NCBI GenBank assembly: GCA_964453435.1
Contig: CAYVQZ010000010.1
Location: forward strand, 1-64,000
Length of the DNA: 64,000 bases
Reading direction: 5' to 3'
Origin: CAYVQZ01 sp964453435
Lineage (GTDB): Bacteria; Abyssobacteria; SURF-5
Positions 52,856-61,099 of the stretch are shown in pieces; the first letter of the stretch is position 1, and each line of letters starts with the position of its first letter. Both the position numbers and the translations under genes were made by a program. The notes under the pieces were generated by a model. That model ran no database searches, was not told the origin of the DNA, and worked only from the letters and a program-made list of their open reading frames with translations.

Positions 52856-53674
52856 ATGACACTGACAAAAACCGCTTCCAGGAAAACATCTCTCGCACCG
52901 GCGTTCTCCTTCATTCGTGGACCTGTAGGGTGTCTTCTTGTTCACGGATTCGGTGACACTGCGGCGTTGATGGAACCGATGGGCACCCATCTGGGTACCC
53001 AGGAGATCAGCACAAAGGGAATAACGCTTCCCGGCCACGGGACTTCGCTGAAGGATTTTGCGAGGATTTCCAATCAGCAGTTGCTGGGAAAAGTGGAGAT
53101 GGAATACTCCCGTCTGAAGAAAGACTGCGATTCGGTCGTCGTCGTCGGTTTCAGCATGGGGGGCCTCCTTGCGTATCAACTGGCAACTATGCGCGATGTG
53201 GAGGGCATCGTTTCCATCTGCGCGCCGGCATTCCCCAGGGGGGGTGTCTGGGGCGAAAAGGCGATTAAACTCGCCGCCACCGCGGGCAAGATCGTTGGCG
53301 CCAGCATTCCCAAACTTGGTGTGACGAGCCTTGCCGACAAAACCCTTTCGGAATATCTGGTGGGGTACAACAGCTATCCGGCCCGCAGCGTCTTGCGTCT
53401 TTTGGAGCTCATGGAAGCGACGCGAAGCGTGATGAGCCGAGTCCACGCTCCGACCTTAATCGTTCAATCCCGGCGCGACGACATCGTCTGGAAAGACAGC
53501 GGGAAATATATATTCGACTCCATACGCAGCAAAGAAAAACGGCTCATCTACCTGGAAAACAGCCGACACAAGGCGCCCATCGATAGAGACCGCCACGTTC
53601 TGTTCGAAGAAGTGAGCCGGTTCTGCCTCTCCTGCGCCAAGCAGCCCCAGCCATCGAATCCTGCCGGCGGATGA
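52856..53674 (+). CDS. Alpha/beta hydrolase, carboxylesterase/monoacylglycerol lipase-like
   Basis: A 272-residue alpha/beta hydrolase. It shows the oxyanion segment LLVHGFGDT, LPGHGTSLKDF, the nucleophile Ser in VVGFSMGGLLAY, the acid in VQSRRDDIVW, and the His in ENSRHKAPIDRDR. The pattern is that of the Est30/monoglyceride lipase group, so a short or medium acyl ester substrate is likely. No signal peptide is evident. I chose the ATG at 52856 (GGAG four bases upstream); the ATG at 52829 is an alternative. Confidence 0.88.
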   Translation: MTLTKTASRKTSLAPAFSFIRGPVGCLLVHGFGDTAALMEPMGTHLGTQEISTKGITLPGHGTSLKDFARISNQQLLGKVEMEYSRLKKDCDSVVVVGFSMGGLLAYQLATMRDVEGIVSICAPAFPRGGVWGEKAIKLAATAGKIVGASIPKLGVTSLADKTLSEYLVGYNSYPARSVLRLLELMEATRSVMSRVHAPTLIVQSRRDDIVWKDSGKYIFDSIRSKEKRLIYLENSRHKAPIDRDRHVLFEEVSRFCLSCAKQPQPSNPAGG

Positions 53675-53689
53675 CCTTCCCCCGAAAAG

Positions 53690-53875
53690 ACCGGCTTGGC
53701 GTCCGCGTTGAGCGAACCGGTTGAGGGCTTTCTGAAAGTTTCTGACGGTTCGGCGGCGCCCGCTATCGATTCCGAGGACCCCAATCGCAGTTCGGCGTCT
53801 CGGGGACAGACTCACAGCTCCTGCGCTGGCATCTCGGCCAACCGTGGAATCGTGAGACGCGTTCACTGAGGCTTC
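53690..53875. repeat. Degraded family A-like element
   Basis: Part of a 483-base gap without genes. At 53812-53872, GGGGACAGACTCAC is followed by GGAATCGTGAGACGCGTTCACTG, the same end sequences as family A, but the central palindrome is lost. Confidence 0.5.
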
Positions 53876-53891
53876 TTCTGCCGCCGCTCTC

Positions 53892-53920
53892 TGGAAAATT
53901 GCTCCCCCTTATGTTATAAT
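53892..53920 (+). promoter_or_regulatory. Candidate promoter for the PilZ-kinase locus
   Basis: TGGAAA (53892-53897), a 17-base spacer and a perfect TATAAT (53915-53920). The -35 box is weak. The following 230 bases to the PilZ gene hold no supported ORF. Confidence 0.5.
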
Positions 53921-54157
53921 GCGAACAAACGCAATTGCTTATACCGACTGCTCTTCGTGGTGTTACGTCGACCCTCGAGCACATGCTTGATTTGGATTCT
54001 TGCAAAATCCTGAAGGTCAACACAATTTCCCGTCTCCTTCGCAAGCGATACTATTATCGATTCAATTCCATGGTCGTCGTCCGAATAAAAACAGGCAAAT
54101 TTTTCAGATCGATAAAAGAGGTGTCGGAATGATCGCAAGGAATCGGAGAGCCAAGTC

Positions 54158-54526
54158 ATGGTGAAGTCAAAAACCGAAAGAAGAAAACAGCCGCGAGCAA
54201 AGGCCGTTGGGGGACTGACGGTCGGCGCAAAGCCACACCTGGCCACAGTCCAAGTGAAGGACATCAGCGCAGCAGGTCTCTGTTTCAAGAACAGTCGGCC
54301 TCTGGAGTTCATGTCTCGACTCCAGATGATTCTGGTGATACCCCTCTGCGCTGACGCGCTCGTCGGGCCCGAAATCGGTGAGATTCATTGTGAGGGAGTG
54401 GTCGTTCGATGCGAACGCATAGAAGACAAACACGGGAATCATTACGAGATAGCGGTATTTTTCACACAGATGGATGAGGCGGCGAGAAAGGCTGTTGAAA
54501 AATATGTCACAGACCATGCATTATGA
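54158..54526 (+). CDS. PilZ domain protein
   Basis: A 122-residue single-domain PilZ protein, expected to bind c-di-GMP. The N-terminal arginine motif is RRKQPR and the second half-site is DISAAGLCF (D-x-S-x-x-G). The remainder is the PilZ beta barrel followed by a C-terminal helix. GGAGAG precedes the ATG. The next gene's open frame overlaps its end, so the two are probably one transcript. Confidence 0.9.
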   Translation: MVKSKTERRKQPRAKAVGGLTVGAKPHLATVQVKDISAAGLCFKNSRPLEFMSRLQMILVIPLCADALVGPEIGEIHCEGVVVRCERIEDKHGNHYEIAVFFTQMDEAARKAVEKYVTDHAL

Positions 54527-54575
54527 GAGCCTTCCACGGTTGCCCACGGTCCCGAAAAGCCGGCGCAGGGGAGTT

Positions 54576-55469
54576 GTGCCCAATTACGGAGTCCGCTGTC
54601 TTTTGGGAATTCGGAGACTGGCGGACTGCCATCGAAGCACGGACTGTCCAGTCGTAACACAGGCTCCTGATACCGAATCCGCTTTTTTCGCGAGGCTGCG
54701 TCTCGCTTTCATCTTCTCCGCATTCCTGTTATTCCTGGCACAACCATCCCTCGCTGACGAGATATACTTTCAGAGCGGATACTCGCGCACGGGCGTCGTT
54801 CTGCGAGAAACCGCCGACTCGATCACGTTCCGGACCGAAATGGGAATCACGACGGTCAGGCGGGAAAAGGTCGATTTCGTGGAGAAAGCTCCACCGGAAG
54901 AAAACCGGCTGCTGCGCAAGAAGTGGAGAGAAAAAGAAATCCGGCTCGAGGAGGCGCGGGAAGCCAAGCGGAGAGCCGAGCGAGAATTTGAAGAAGCGCA
55001 ATTAGCCAAGGGGCTCATAAAATTTGAAGGCACGTGGATAAGGCCGGAAGAAAAAGAAGAAATACTGGAACTGCGGCGACGCGCTCGCGAACATCGACTC
55101 CAGTTTGAGAGAGAACAAAGAGAAAAAGGGATGGTGAATTTTCAGCATCTCTGGGTGACCCCCGAGCAGGCGCAGAAACTCCGGGAAATGGAACCGAAAA
55201 TTTACGGGTTATATGACGAGATACGAGCCGAGAGGAGACTCGTCGAGTCGCTTCGGGGGGCAATGGCCAACGTCCAATCTTTTGAAGAAGCCAATAAATT
55301 CAGCGATCGGATCAAGGAACTCCAGGCATCGATCGAGGAAAAAGAAGAACGGTTGGGAGAACTCCTGAATAAAGTTGACGAGGTTGAGGCCGCCACCGAA
55401 AAATACGAGGTCCCCGAGGAGTTCCGGCGTGCGCTCACCCAGCCGGAAAATTTCCCGGAAGAGCCGTAA
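54576..55469 (+). CDS. Exported coiled-coil protein with an LSM-like module and two GxW repeats
   Basis: About 297 residues. A signal peptide (LRLAFIFSAFLLFLAQPSLA) is followed by a short beta-rich module (YFQSGYSRTGVVLRETADSI to KVDFVEKA). Long charged coiled coils enclose two copies of a K-G-h-h-x-F-x-x-x-W-h-x-P-E-x motif: KGLIKFEGTWIRPEE and KGMVNFQHLWVTPEQ. The start is unresolved: the frame is open back to 54474 inside the PilZ gene. GTG 54576 and TTG 54603 are both possible and neither is well spaced from a ribosome site. It is probably periplasmic. The kinase gene follows 21 bases later and carries the same beta-rich module. Confidence 0.75.
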   Translation: MPNYGVRCLLGIRRLADCHRSTDCPVVTQAPDTESAFFARLRLAFIFSAFLLFLAQPSLADEIYFQSGYSRTGVVLRETADSITFRTEMGITTVRREKVDFVEKAPPEENRLLRKKWREKEIRLEEAREAKRRAEREFEEAQLAKGLIKFEGTWIRPEEKEEILELRRRAREHRLQFEREQREKGMVNFQHLWVTPEQAQKLREMEPKIYGLYDEIRAERRLVESLRGAMANVQSFEEANKFSDRIKELQASIEEKEERLGELLNKVDEVEAATEKYEVPEEFRRALTQPENFPEEP

Positions 55470-55490
55470 GAACCTGCGCGCAAGAATACC

Positions 55491-57539
55491 ATGATCGGCA
55501 AACAGATAAGCAATTATAAAATCCTCAAAGAGCTGGGGCGAGGCGGAATGGGGGTCGTTTACAAGGCGAACCAACTCGCGCTCGGACGAATGGTTGCCAT
55601 GAAGGTGCTTCCCCAGCACCTCACAAAGGACCAGTCCTTTATCAGGAGATTCGAGAACGAAGCCCGCGCAATCGCAAAGCTCAACCATCCCAATATTGTT
55701 CAAATTTACGACATCGGACACGAGGATGATTTTTATTTCTATACCATGGAATACGTCGAAGGCCCCTCGCTCGATGACATCCTGTACAAAGAAGGTGTCT
55801 TGAGTCTTGGAAGGAGCGTGAACATCGTTCTGCAGGTCGCCAAAGCCCTTCAATATGCGCATAGCCGGGGCATTGTGCACCGGGACATAAAACCCAGCAA
55901 CATAATGGTCGATAAAGCAGGCCGCATCCGGGTGACGGATTTCGGTCTCGCGCTCCAGGAAAGAACGACCAGGCTGACGGTGGAAGGAAGCATTGTGGGG
56001 ACGCCGGAATATATGTCGCCGGAACAGGCCGCGGGCGAAGTGGCCACCTCGCGAAGCGACATCTATTCACTTGGAGTCGTTTTCTATGAGATGCTCACGG
56101 GGAAAATTCCTTTCGAAGGGGATTCCACCTTGATGGTGCTGAAGAAAATACAAACGACAGAGCCGGTGTGGCCGCGCTCTCTGAATCCCGGAATTTCGGA
56201 AGAGACAGATACGGTCGTCCGCAGAATGATGGCCAAGAATCCCGGCAATCGCTACGCAAGCTGCCAGGAATTGCTCGACGATATCCGACGAATAAAATCG
56301 GGCGGGTCGATACCCCGGAAGAGACGGACGCCGTCTTTAACCCGGCTCATGCTGGCCGGTCTGCCAATGGTTCTGATTCTCAGCCTTGTTCTGGGTTTGA
56401 AGGCATATCAGGGGACTCGCCAATCGGCGCCGATCGACACACCCGTGAGCGAAAGAACAGATGACAAAAGGGCCGTCGAGAAACAGCCCGATGTGGAATC
56501 GCCTTCACCGCCGGCGGCGCCGCCCAATGCAGTGCCCGCCCAGCCCTCCCCGCAGGAGAACGGCGCCGCCCAAAGAGAGAGAGAACTCGCGACTCTCGAG
56601 GAAGCCTTCCGAGATATCCGCGCCCGAAAAACCTTTCCACGCGAAATGTGGCCGGACCTGCTGCTTTTGAGCAAGGGAAGCGAAATAAACTGCGAGGTGA
56701 TTGCGGAATCGATTGACAAGGTTCGCATTCGCACCGAACAGGGACTGGCCGAGATTCCCCGAAACGAGATTGAACTCATGGTATACGCGACGCCGGCCGA
56801 AGAAAAAGCTGCGGAAAAAGTTCGGGTCGATGAAGAGAAGCGGTTGCAGAAAGAACGGGAAATAAGAAGCAGAATCCAAGAGCTTGTCGAGAGCGAAGAG
56901 CCCGTTGAAGAAACCGGCGGCTCAGAAACCCGCCCGCAGGGCGAGCAGATTGCCGGCGTTCAAAAGGAGCGGGAAGCTCTCGCGAAAGGTGAGGCGGGGC
57001 CGAGCGAACCTTTTTTTATTCCCCTGTTCGAAGGGCATTGGCATGTCAAGTCCACGTGTGAGGGACTGGCGAAAGTCTCGTTTGACGACAATATTCTTTC
57101 CATTCCCGTTGGACAGCGCGCCGACAAAGCTTCATGCTCAATCATAGTGGAAACGTCGAATGTGAGCGGCCTGCCGGCTTCGATAGAACTGCTCGTGGAA
57201 ATGAAGCAATTGGTTGTTCCGTTGAACGGCAAAGTCGTGTGCTCCTTCCTGGTCACATTGACTAACGGAAAATCGATCGAATACTGTCTGTACGACGAAC
57301 AGCCAGGCGTGCTGACCACGGAAGAGGAAACACCGGCCGAAATCGCCATACGTCGTCCCCAGACATCCATCGTCGCCGGCAGCGGGTGGCACGTGCTGAC
57401 TTTGCCGATCGCCGAAGACGCCGCCACGATAGGAGAAGGAGCGGGGATATCATCGATTGCCTTCGTCGGAAAACAAATCGGAAAAAACTGCGGTCGCTAT
57501 CTCCTTCGTTGCAAGGGTATTGCTATAAATCCAACCTGA
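55491..57539 (+). CDS. Transmembrane Ser/Thr protein kinase
   Basis: A 682-residue PASTA-less Hanks-type kinase. The catalytic domain (8-265) has the glycine loop GRGGMGVVYKA, Lys38 in VAMKVL, catalytic Asp132 in HRDIKPSNIMV, DFGLA and SPEQAAGE, so it should be active. One membrane helix (about 284-304) follows. The extracytoplasmic part has a proline-rich linker and an LSM-like module at about 394-440 (KGSEINCEVIAES to PRNEIELMVYA). A coiled coil and a C-terminal beta-rich domain (about 500-682) complete it. The module aligns without gaps to one in the preceding exported protein. Confidence 0.94.
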   Translation: MIGKQISNYKILKELGRGGMGVVYKANQLALGRMVAMKVLPQHLTKDQSFIRRFENEARAIAKLNHPNIVQIYDIGHEDDFYFYTMEYVEGPSLDDILYKEGVLSLGRSVNIVLQVAKALQYAHSRGIVHRDIKPSNIMVDKAGRIRVTDFGLALQERTTRLTVEGSIVGTPEYMSPEQAAGEVATSRSDIYSLGVVFYEMLTGKIPFEGDSTLMVLKKIQTTEPVWPRSLNPGISEETDTVVRRMMAKNPGNRYASCQELLDDIRRIKSGGSIPRKRRTPSLTRLMLAGLPMVLILSLVLGLKAYQGTRQSAPIDTPVSERTDDKRAVEKQPDVESPSPPAAPPNAVPAQPSPQENGAAQRERELATLEEAFRDIRARKTFPREMWPDLLLLSKGSEINCEVIAESIDKVRIRTEQGLAEIPRNEIELMVYATPAEEKAAEKVRVDEEKRLQKEREIRSRIQELVESEEPVEETGGSETRPQGEQIAGVQKEREALAKGEAGPSEPFFIPLFEGHWHVKSTCEGLAKVSFDDNILSIPVGQRADKASCSIIVETSNVSGLPASIELLVEMKQLVVPLNGKVVCSFLVTLTNGKSIEYCLYDEQPGVLTTEEETPAEIAIRRPQTSIVAGSGWHVLTLPIAEDAATIGEGAGISSIAFVGKQIGKNCGRYLLRCKGIAINPT

Positions 57540-57574
57540 GGAGCGGGGGGGCGCCTTGAAACAGGAGTACTGGA

Positions 57575-57874
57575 ATGGAACAATCACAAGCCGTTCGAGA
57601 AGAAGACAGAAAGATGCGGCATCTCCGAATAATGGTCGATCTGACTGCGGCGGTGCTGGCGCAGGAAAAAATGAGCGTTGACGAGGCGCTCGACCTGATG
57701 AACGCCACGAAGCGTGCGGCGCTCCGACTCTTTCCGGGCAAGGAAGAGACATACGACATCATTTACGGAAGACGTTTCGGGCGGATTCTTCGGGAACGAT
57801 TCGCGGCTTCCCGAAAAGGGAAAGACCGGGAGGCCGGCGGGAGCCGGCAAGAGGGAACAGGTCGGGTTGAATAA
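57575..57874 (+). CDS. Small charged protein, function unknown
   Basis: A 99-residue soluble, helical, charged protein with central blocks MVDLTAAVLAQEKMSVDEAL and LFPGKEETYDIIYGRRFGRI. There is no recognised family. AGGAG lies about eight bases before the ATG, and the gene is 35 bases after the kinase, so it is probably part of the same operon. Confidence 0.75.
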   Translation: MEQSQAVREEDRKMRHLRIMVDLTAAVLAQEKMSVDEALDLMNATKRAALRLFPGKEETYDIIYGRRFGRILRERFAASRKGKDREAGGSRQEGTGRVE

Positions 57875-57994
57875 GCCGTCAGAAAATTGTAAAATGTCAT
57901 CCGTCGTTTCTTTTGTTATTTCTGACCGTTGATTCCGCATCGAGCGCATCCGGTCGACCCGGAGAAAAGCGGCCGACCCCGCAAAGGAAGAGGA

Positions 57995-58648
57995 ATGCTG
58001 TTCGATTTTCTGCTAATCGTTGTCTTCACCTTTATTCTCAGCTTTCCCATTATGCTCTTGGCCGTGCGGTCTCCCTCCGGCGAGCATGAAATTTCGAATC
58101 AGCCGAGCCTTCGAGATGATGAGACCGCGGACGGTCCGCCCCCGAGGGAAATGGAAGAGCTTGCGGAACTGCTCCAGCAGGATAAGGGTCTCTTTGTTTC
58201 GAGAGAGTCCGTTGATATCCCTCACATCGAACTCCCGGGAGCGAAGCTGGGAGGCGGCTGCGTGAACGAAGACTGTTCAAAAGCCACCGGCAGTTTCGTC
58301 CTGGAACTGTGCGAGAACCCGGACGAACAGAGGAAATACAACCGACGGTTGCGGGACCGGCGAACTTCTGACCAGCCCGTCACCGAGGAAAGACGGCTCG
58401 TACAAAGGCGCATCTGGCTCCGCCGCAGGGAAGACCGCCGAGGGAAAACTCTCCTCAATGTGACCGATGCCGCGGACACTCTCGGCGTCACGGTGGAGCA
58501 GGTATACAAGTGGCTCGACGAAAGCGACATCCCGTTCTATCAAGTGACGGATGGAAAAAGGAGAGCGATACGATTCGAGATTGACGAATTGCTTCAATGG
58601 TACGGAACCGTTGTCACGAAAGGCCGCGAACCGTACAAAAACACATAG
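57995..58648 (+). CDS. Membrane-anchored helix-turn-helix (excisionase/MerR-like) protein
   Basis: A 217-residue protein. An N-terminal membrane helix (MLFDFLLIVVFTFILSFPIM) is followed by an acidic linker with two cysteines, then a very Arg-rich stretch (RRLRDRR, RRIWLRRREDRR). The C-terminus is a DNA-binding module of the excisionase family: LLNVTDAADTLGVTVEQVYK, then WLDESDIPFYQ and DELLQW. A membrane anchor with a cytoplasmic winged HTH suggests a membrane-tethered regulator. The ATG at 57995 has AAGGAAGAGGA directly upstream. Confidence 0.82.
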   Translation: MLFDFLLIVVFTFILSFPIMLLAVRSPSGEHEISNQPSLRDDETADGPPPREMEELAELLQQDKGLFVSRESVDIPHIELPGAKLGGGCVNEDCSKATGSFVLELCENPDEQRKYNRRLRDRRTSDQPVTEERRLVQRRIWLRRREDRRGKTLLNVTDAADTLGVTVEQVYKWLDESDIPFYQVTDGKRRAIRFEIDELLQWYGTVVTKGREPYKNT

Positions 58649-58662
58649 AAAGGAACAGGAAC

Positions 58663-58977
58663 GTGAGAACCCGTCCCGTAATCCTGCGACTCGCCGCCGG
58701 CATCGTTGTCGCCTTTGCCACACTCGCGATCGGGAGCAGCGTCTCCTTCGCCCGGGATATGCATGAAGTCCCGAAAGAAAACCTCGGGTCGACAGACCAC
58801 ACAGTGGGCGACGCCCTGGCCCAAGGCGTCGATTTCGTGCTCGCCCCCCTTCACAGGGGTCTCAGCCGAGTTTGCTTCATAATATCCCCGCCACCGGACG
58901 ACCAGCGCGTTACGACCATCACACTATTTGGACCTCCGCAATTTCCCGAGCCCCCGCAGCAGGCGAAGCGGCCATAA
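58663..58977 (+). CDS. Small exported protein
   Basis: A 104-residue protein with a signal peptide (LRLAAGIVVAFATLAIGSSVSFA, given in part as AAGIVVAFATLAIGSS) and a short mature chain rich in Pro at the end (FGPPQFPEPPQQ). The GTG at 58663 follows AAGGAACAGGA and lies 14 bases after the HTH gene. No family is recognised. It ends the plus-strand cluster; the next gene is convergent. Confidence 0.7.
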   Translation: MRTRPVILRLAAGIVVAFATLAIGSSVSFARDMHEVPKENLGSTDHTVGDALAQGVDFVLAPLHRGLSRVCFIISPPPDDQRVTTITLFGPPQFPEPPQQAKRP

Positions 58978-59013
58978 GTTTCGGCTCACCCATGGAACCG
59001 CTTGGCGCGCAGA

Positions 59014-60600
59014 CTACTCAAGCTGGAGAACCAGCAAGCGAGCGCCCGCGTGCGGGCCCCACGGTTGCTCGAACTGATGAACAAACCTGAACCTCTCACG
59101 ATAGTCGGCGACTCCTCCAAACCGTGTGAAGGCAGCAGCAAGCGCGGTCTCCCAGTCCACAACGTACGTGATCCCTTCTTCGCGAAGATAGCCGACAAGC
59201 CGCCCTTGTTCCAAATAAGGGATGACGCTGTCATTTATCACTCCGTCGAGGTTCACAACCGTGCGCCCGGAGAAGTAGCCGTATATCCCGCAGTTGAAAG
59301 CGCCTATTTTTTCGTCGGGCTGCACGTTCTTTCGTAACCAGGGAACCGCCTGGCTATACATGGTCCAGTGAAGGCTGTGAGTGCCCGCCGCCGCTTTCCC
59401 CTCTTTCCATGACATCGCGCCCGACCACACCACGTTCAACAAAACGAGCGCCAGCAGCGCCCCCCCGAAAGCTCGGACCGCCGCTCGGCTCCGATTCGAG
59501 ACGCTCATGCCGCCAGCGGCCAAACCGATGGCCGCGAATACAACCAGGTGCGCGGGATACAGGTACCGGTTCAGCGGAGCAAAGCTGAAAGCATAGTACA
59601 GTGAATGAGCGACGGGGTAAACAACGAATACGAACAGCGGAAGGCCGAGGGCTTTGGTGCGTCCGGACACAAGGATGCAAACGAAAACAACGGCTGCCGC
59701 AAGAGCGGGCCAGGAAAGGGGAAAGAAGCCGTACACGCGGGCCATATCGGGCGCATATCGCGCAAACATTTGAACGAGTCCTGCGAGCGCGTCCTCCTGA
59801 AGGCGCGTCTCAGGACCGATCCAGAGTCTCAAGGCCCGATGGCTGTTCGGAAGAATCGAGCCGGAAACATTCCAACTCCACACCATCCACGGAATCATCG
59901 CCGCCGAGCCGGCCGCCGACATGGGAACGATGCGGGCAAGCGCTCGGCGCGGGCGTTCCCTCTGAGTAAAGGCAAGCACAGCCTGGTCGGCCGCCAAAAA
60001 GAATCCCAGCAGCGCCCCGTCGAATCTGGCAAGTGTTGTCAGGCCCACGAGAAGACCCGCCTTCCATCCTTGCGCCATGCCGAGATTTTGTCGGCAGCAG
60101 AGGTAGTATCGCAGTGTGAGAATCAGGAGAAATGCAACCAGGGAGGTCTCGAGGCCGCAAAGAGCGATTCCCGCAATGTTGTAGTTAAAGAGCCAGAGAA
60201 GAGCAACCACGACTGCAACGGTGCGGTCTCCTGCGAGCCCAATTGCCCGATACATGAGATAGGCGGTGGACGCATGCAATCCGGCGCACAGAGACAGGAG
60301 CAGGTGAATGGGAACCGGAGAACCCGCTTCGAAGGGAAGGCTCACCAATATCGACACCAGCATCCAGAGTGGATGGAAGCCGTTCGTGGGGTGGATGCCG
60401 TCGAACGTCGAACCGTTCCCGTTTATGATGCTGCGCGCAACCCGCAGATAGTAGAAAGAATCCTCAAAAACAAAATGGGAGAGTGTTACGGGCAGCGGAA
60501 GCCAAGCCAGAACAAGTCCGGCGATGAGGCCCAGGGCGAGGCCGCCGTACAGTACAGCGGCAATCGGATCATGTCGGGCATGTGTCGACGGGTTGGCCAA
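59014..60600 (-). CDS. Polytopic glycosyltransferase-like membrane protein
   Basis: A 528-residue protein with about eleven helices and the GT-C-type first loop VFEDSFYYLRVARSIINGNG followed by HPTNGFHPLW, a motif of membrane mannosyl/arabinosyl-type transferases. A soluble C-terminal tail (KIGAFNCGIYGYFSGRTVVNLDG) completes it. The start is TTG at 60600; no ATG lies nearer the first helix. It is the last gene of the 63976-59014 minus-strand operon. Confidence 0.82.
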   Translation of the reverse strand: MANPSTHARHDPIAAVLYGGLALGLIAGLVLAWLPLPVTLSHFVFEDSFYYLRVARSIINGNGSTFDGIHPTNGFHPLWMLVSILVSLPFEAGSPVPIHLLLSLCAGLHASTAYLMYRAIGLAGDRTVAVVVALLWLFNYNIAGIALCGLETSLVAFLLILTLRYYLCCRQNLGMAQGWKAGLLVGLTTLARFDGALLGFFLAADQAVLAFTQRERPRRALARIVPMSAAGSAAMIPWMVWSWNVSGSILPNSHRALRLWIGPETRLQEDALAGLVQMFARYAPDMARVYGFFPLSWPALAAAVVFVCILVSGRTKALGLPLFVFVVYPVAHSLYYAFSFAPLNRYLYPAHLVVFAAIGLAAGGMSVSNRSRAAVRAFGGALLALVLLNVVWSGAMSWKEGKAAAGTHSLHWTMYSQAVPWLRKNVQPDEKIGAFNCGIYGYFSGRTVVNLDGVINDSVIPYLEQGRLVGYLREEGITYVVDWETALAAAFTRFGGVADYRERFRFVHQFEQPWGPHAGARLLVLQLE

Positions 60601-60642
60601 AGAGGAGATTCTCCACCACGCGCACCCGGCTGCGGCGCCTCG

Positions 60643-61056
60643 CTATTCCGGAATGTTTCGCAAGAACTGAAGGAGCTTGTCAAGGTTTCGCTTGTGCCTA
60701 TCTTTCATGTTTCGGAACACCATGCCGATCGCGTATCGTTGCCCGGCATCGGCAATTTTCTTCGACCAGACGACTCTCGCGGCGCTCTCTACAGGAACGG
60801 TGACAGGATTCTCCACGGCGATTTTCAGGATCATCCCGTCGGGCAACAAATCGTCAACCTCGATGGATAATCCTTTCTGGCTGATATCTCTGACCGTTCC
60901 CCGTTGTCCCCGACGAAAGACTATGGGCGGCAGCTTTCCGAATGTCCGGCGGGCAACGTCGGGATTAAAATCGACCACTGCTTTAATTTCTGTTTCACAT
61001 GCATACCGGACATATTTTCGACGTTCTCCGGTTTGTTTTCTCCCCTCCGGTTCCAT
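60643..61056 (-). CDS. PilZ domain protein
   Basis: A 137-residue PilZ protein with the c-di-GMP motifs RRKYVR and DISQKGLSIEV. The ATG at 61056 has a GGGAG element five to ten bases upstream; a TTG at 61077 is the alternative. It lies 43 bases after the decarboxylase-like gene and 42 bases before the membrane glycosyltransferase, so it is within the glycan operon and may control it at protein level. Confidence 0.88.
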   Translation of the reverse strand: MEPEGRKQTGERRKYVRYACETEIKAVVDFNPDVARRTFGKLPPIVFRRGQRGTVRDISQKGLSIEVDDLLPDGMILKIAVENPVTVPVESAARVVWSKKIADAGQRYAIGMVFRNMKDRHKRNLDKLLQFLRNIPE

Positions 61057-61099
61057 CGCCTTCTCCCTACCGAGCAAGCGCCGCTGCCGACGATGTGGG

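Noticed and set aside
53935..54132. 65-residue ORF before the PilZ gene
   Set aside because: Its start lies 15 bases after the -10 box, it lacks a ribosome site and has no coherent composition; treated as leader.
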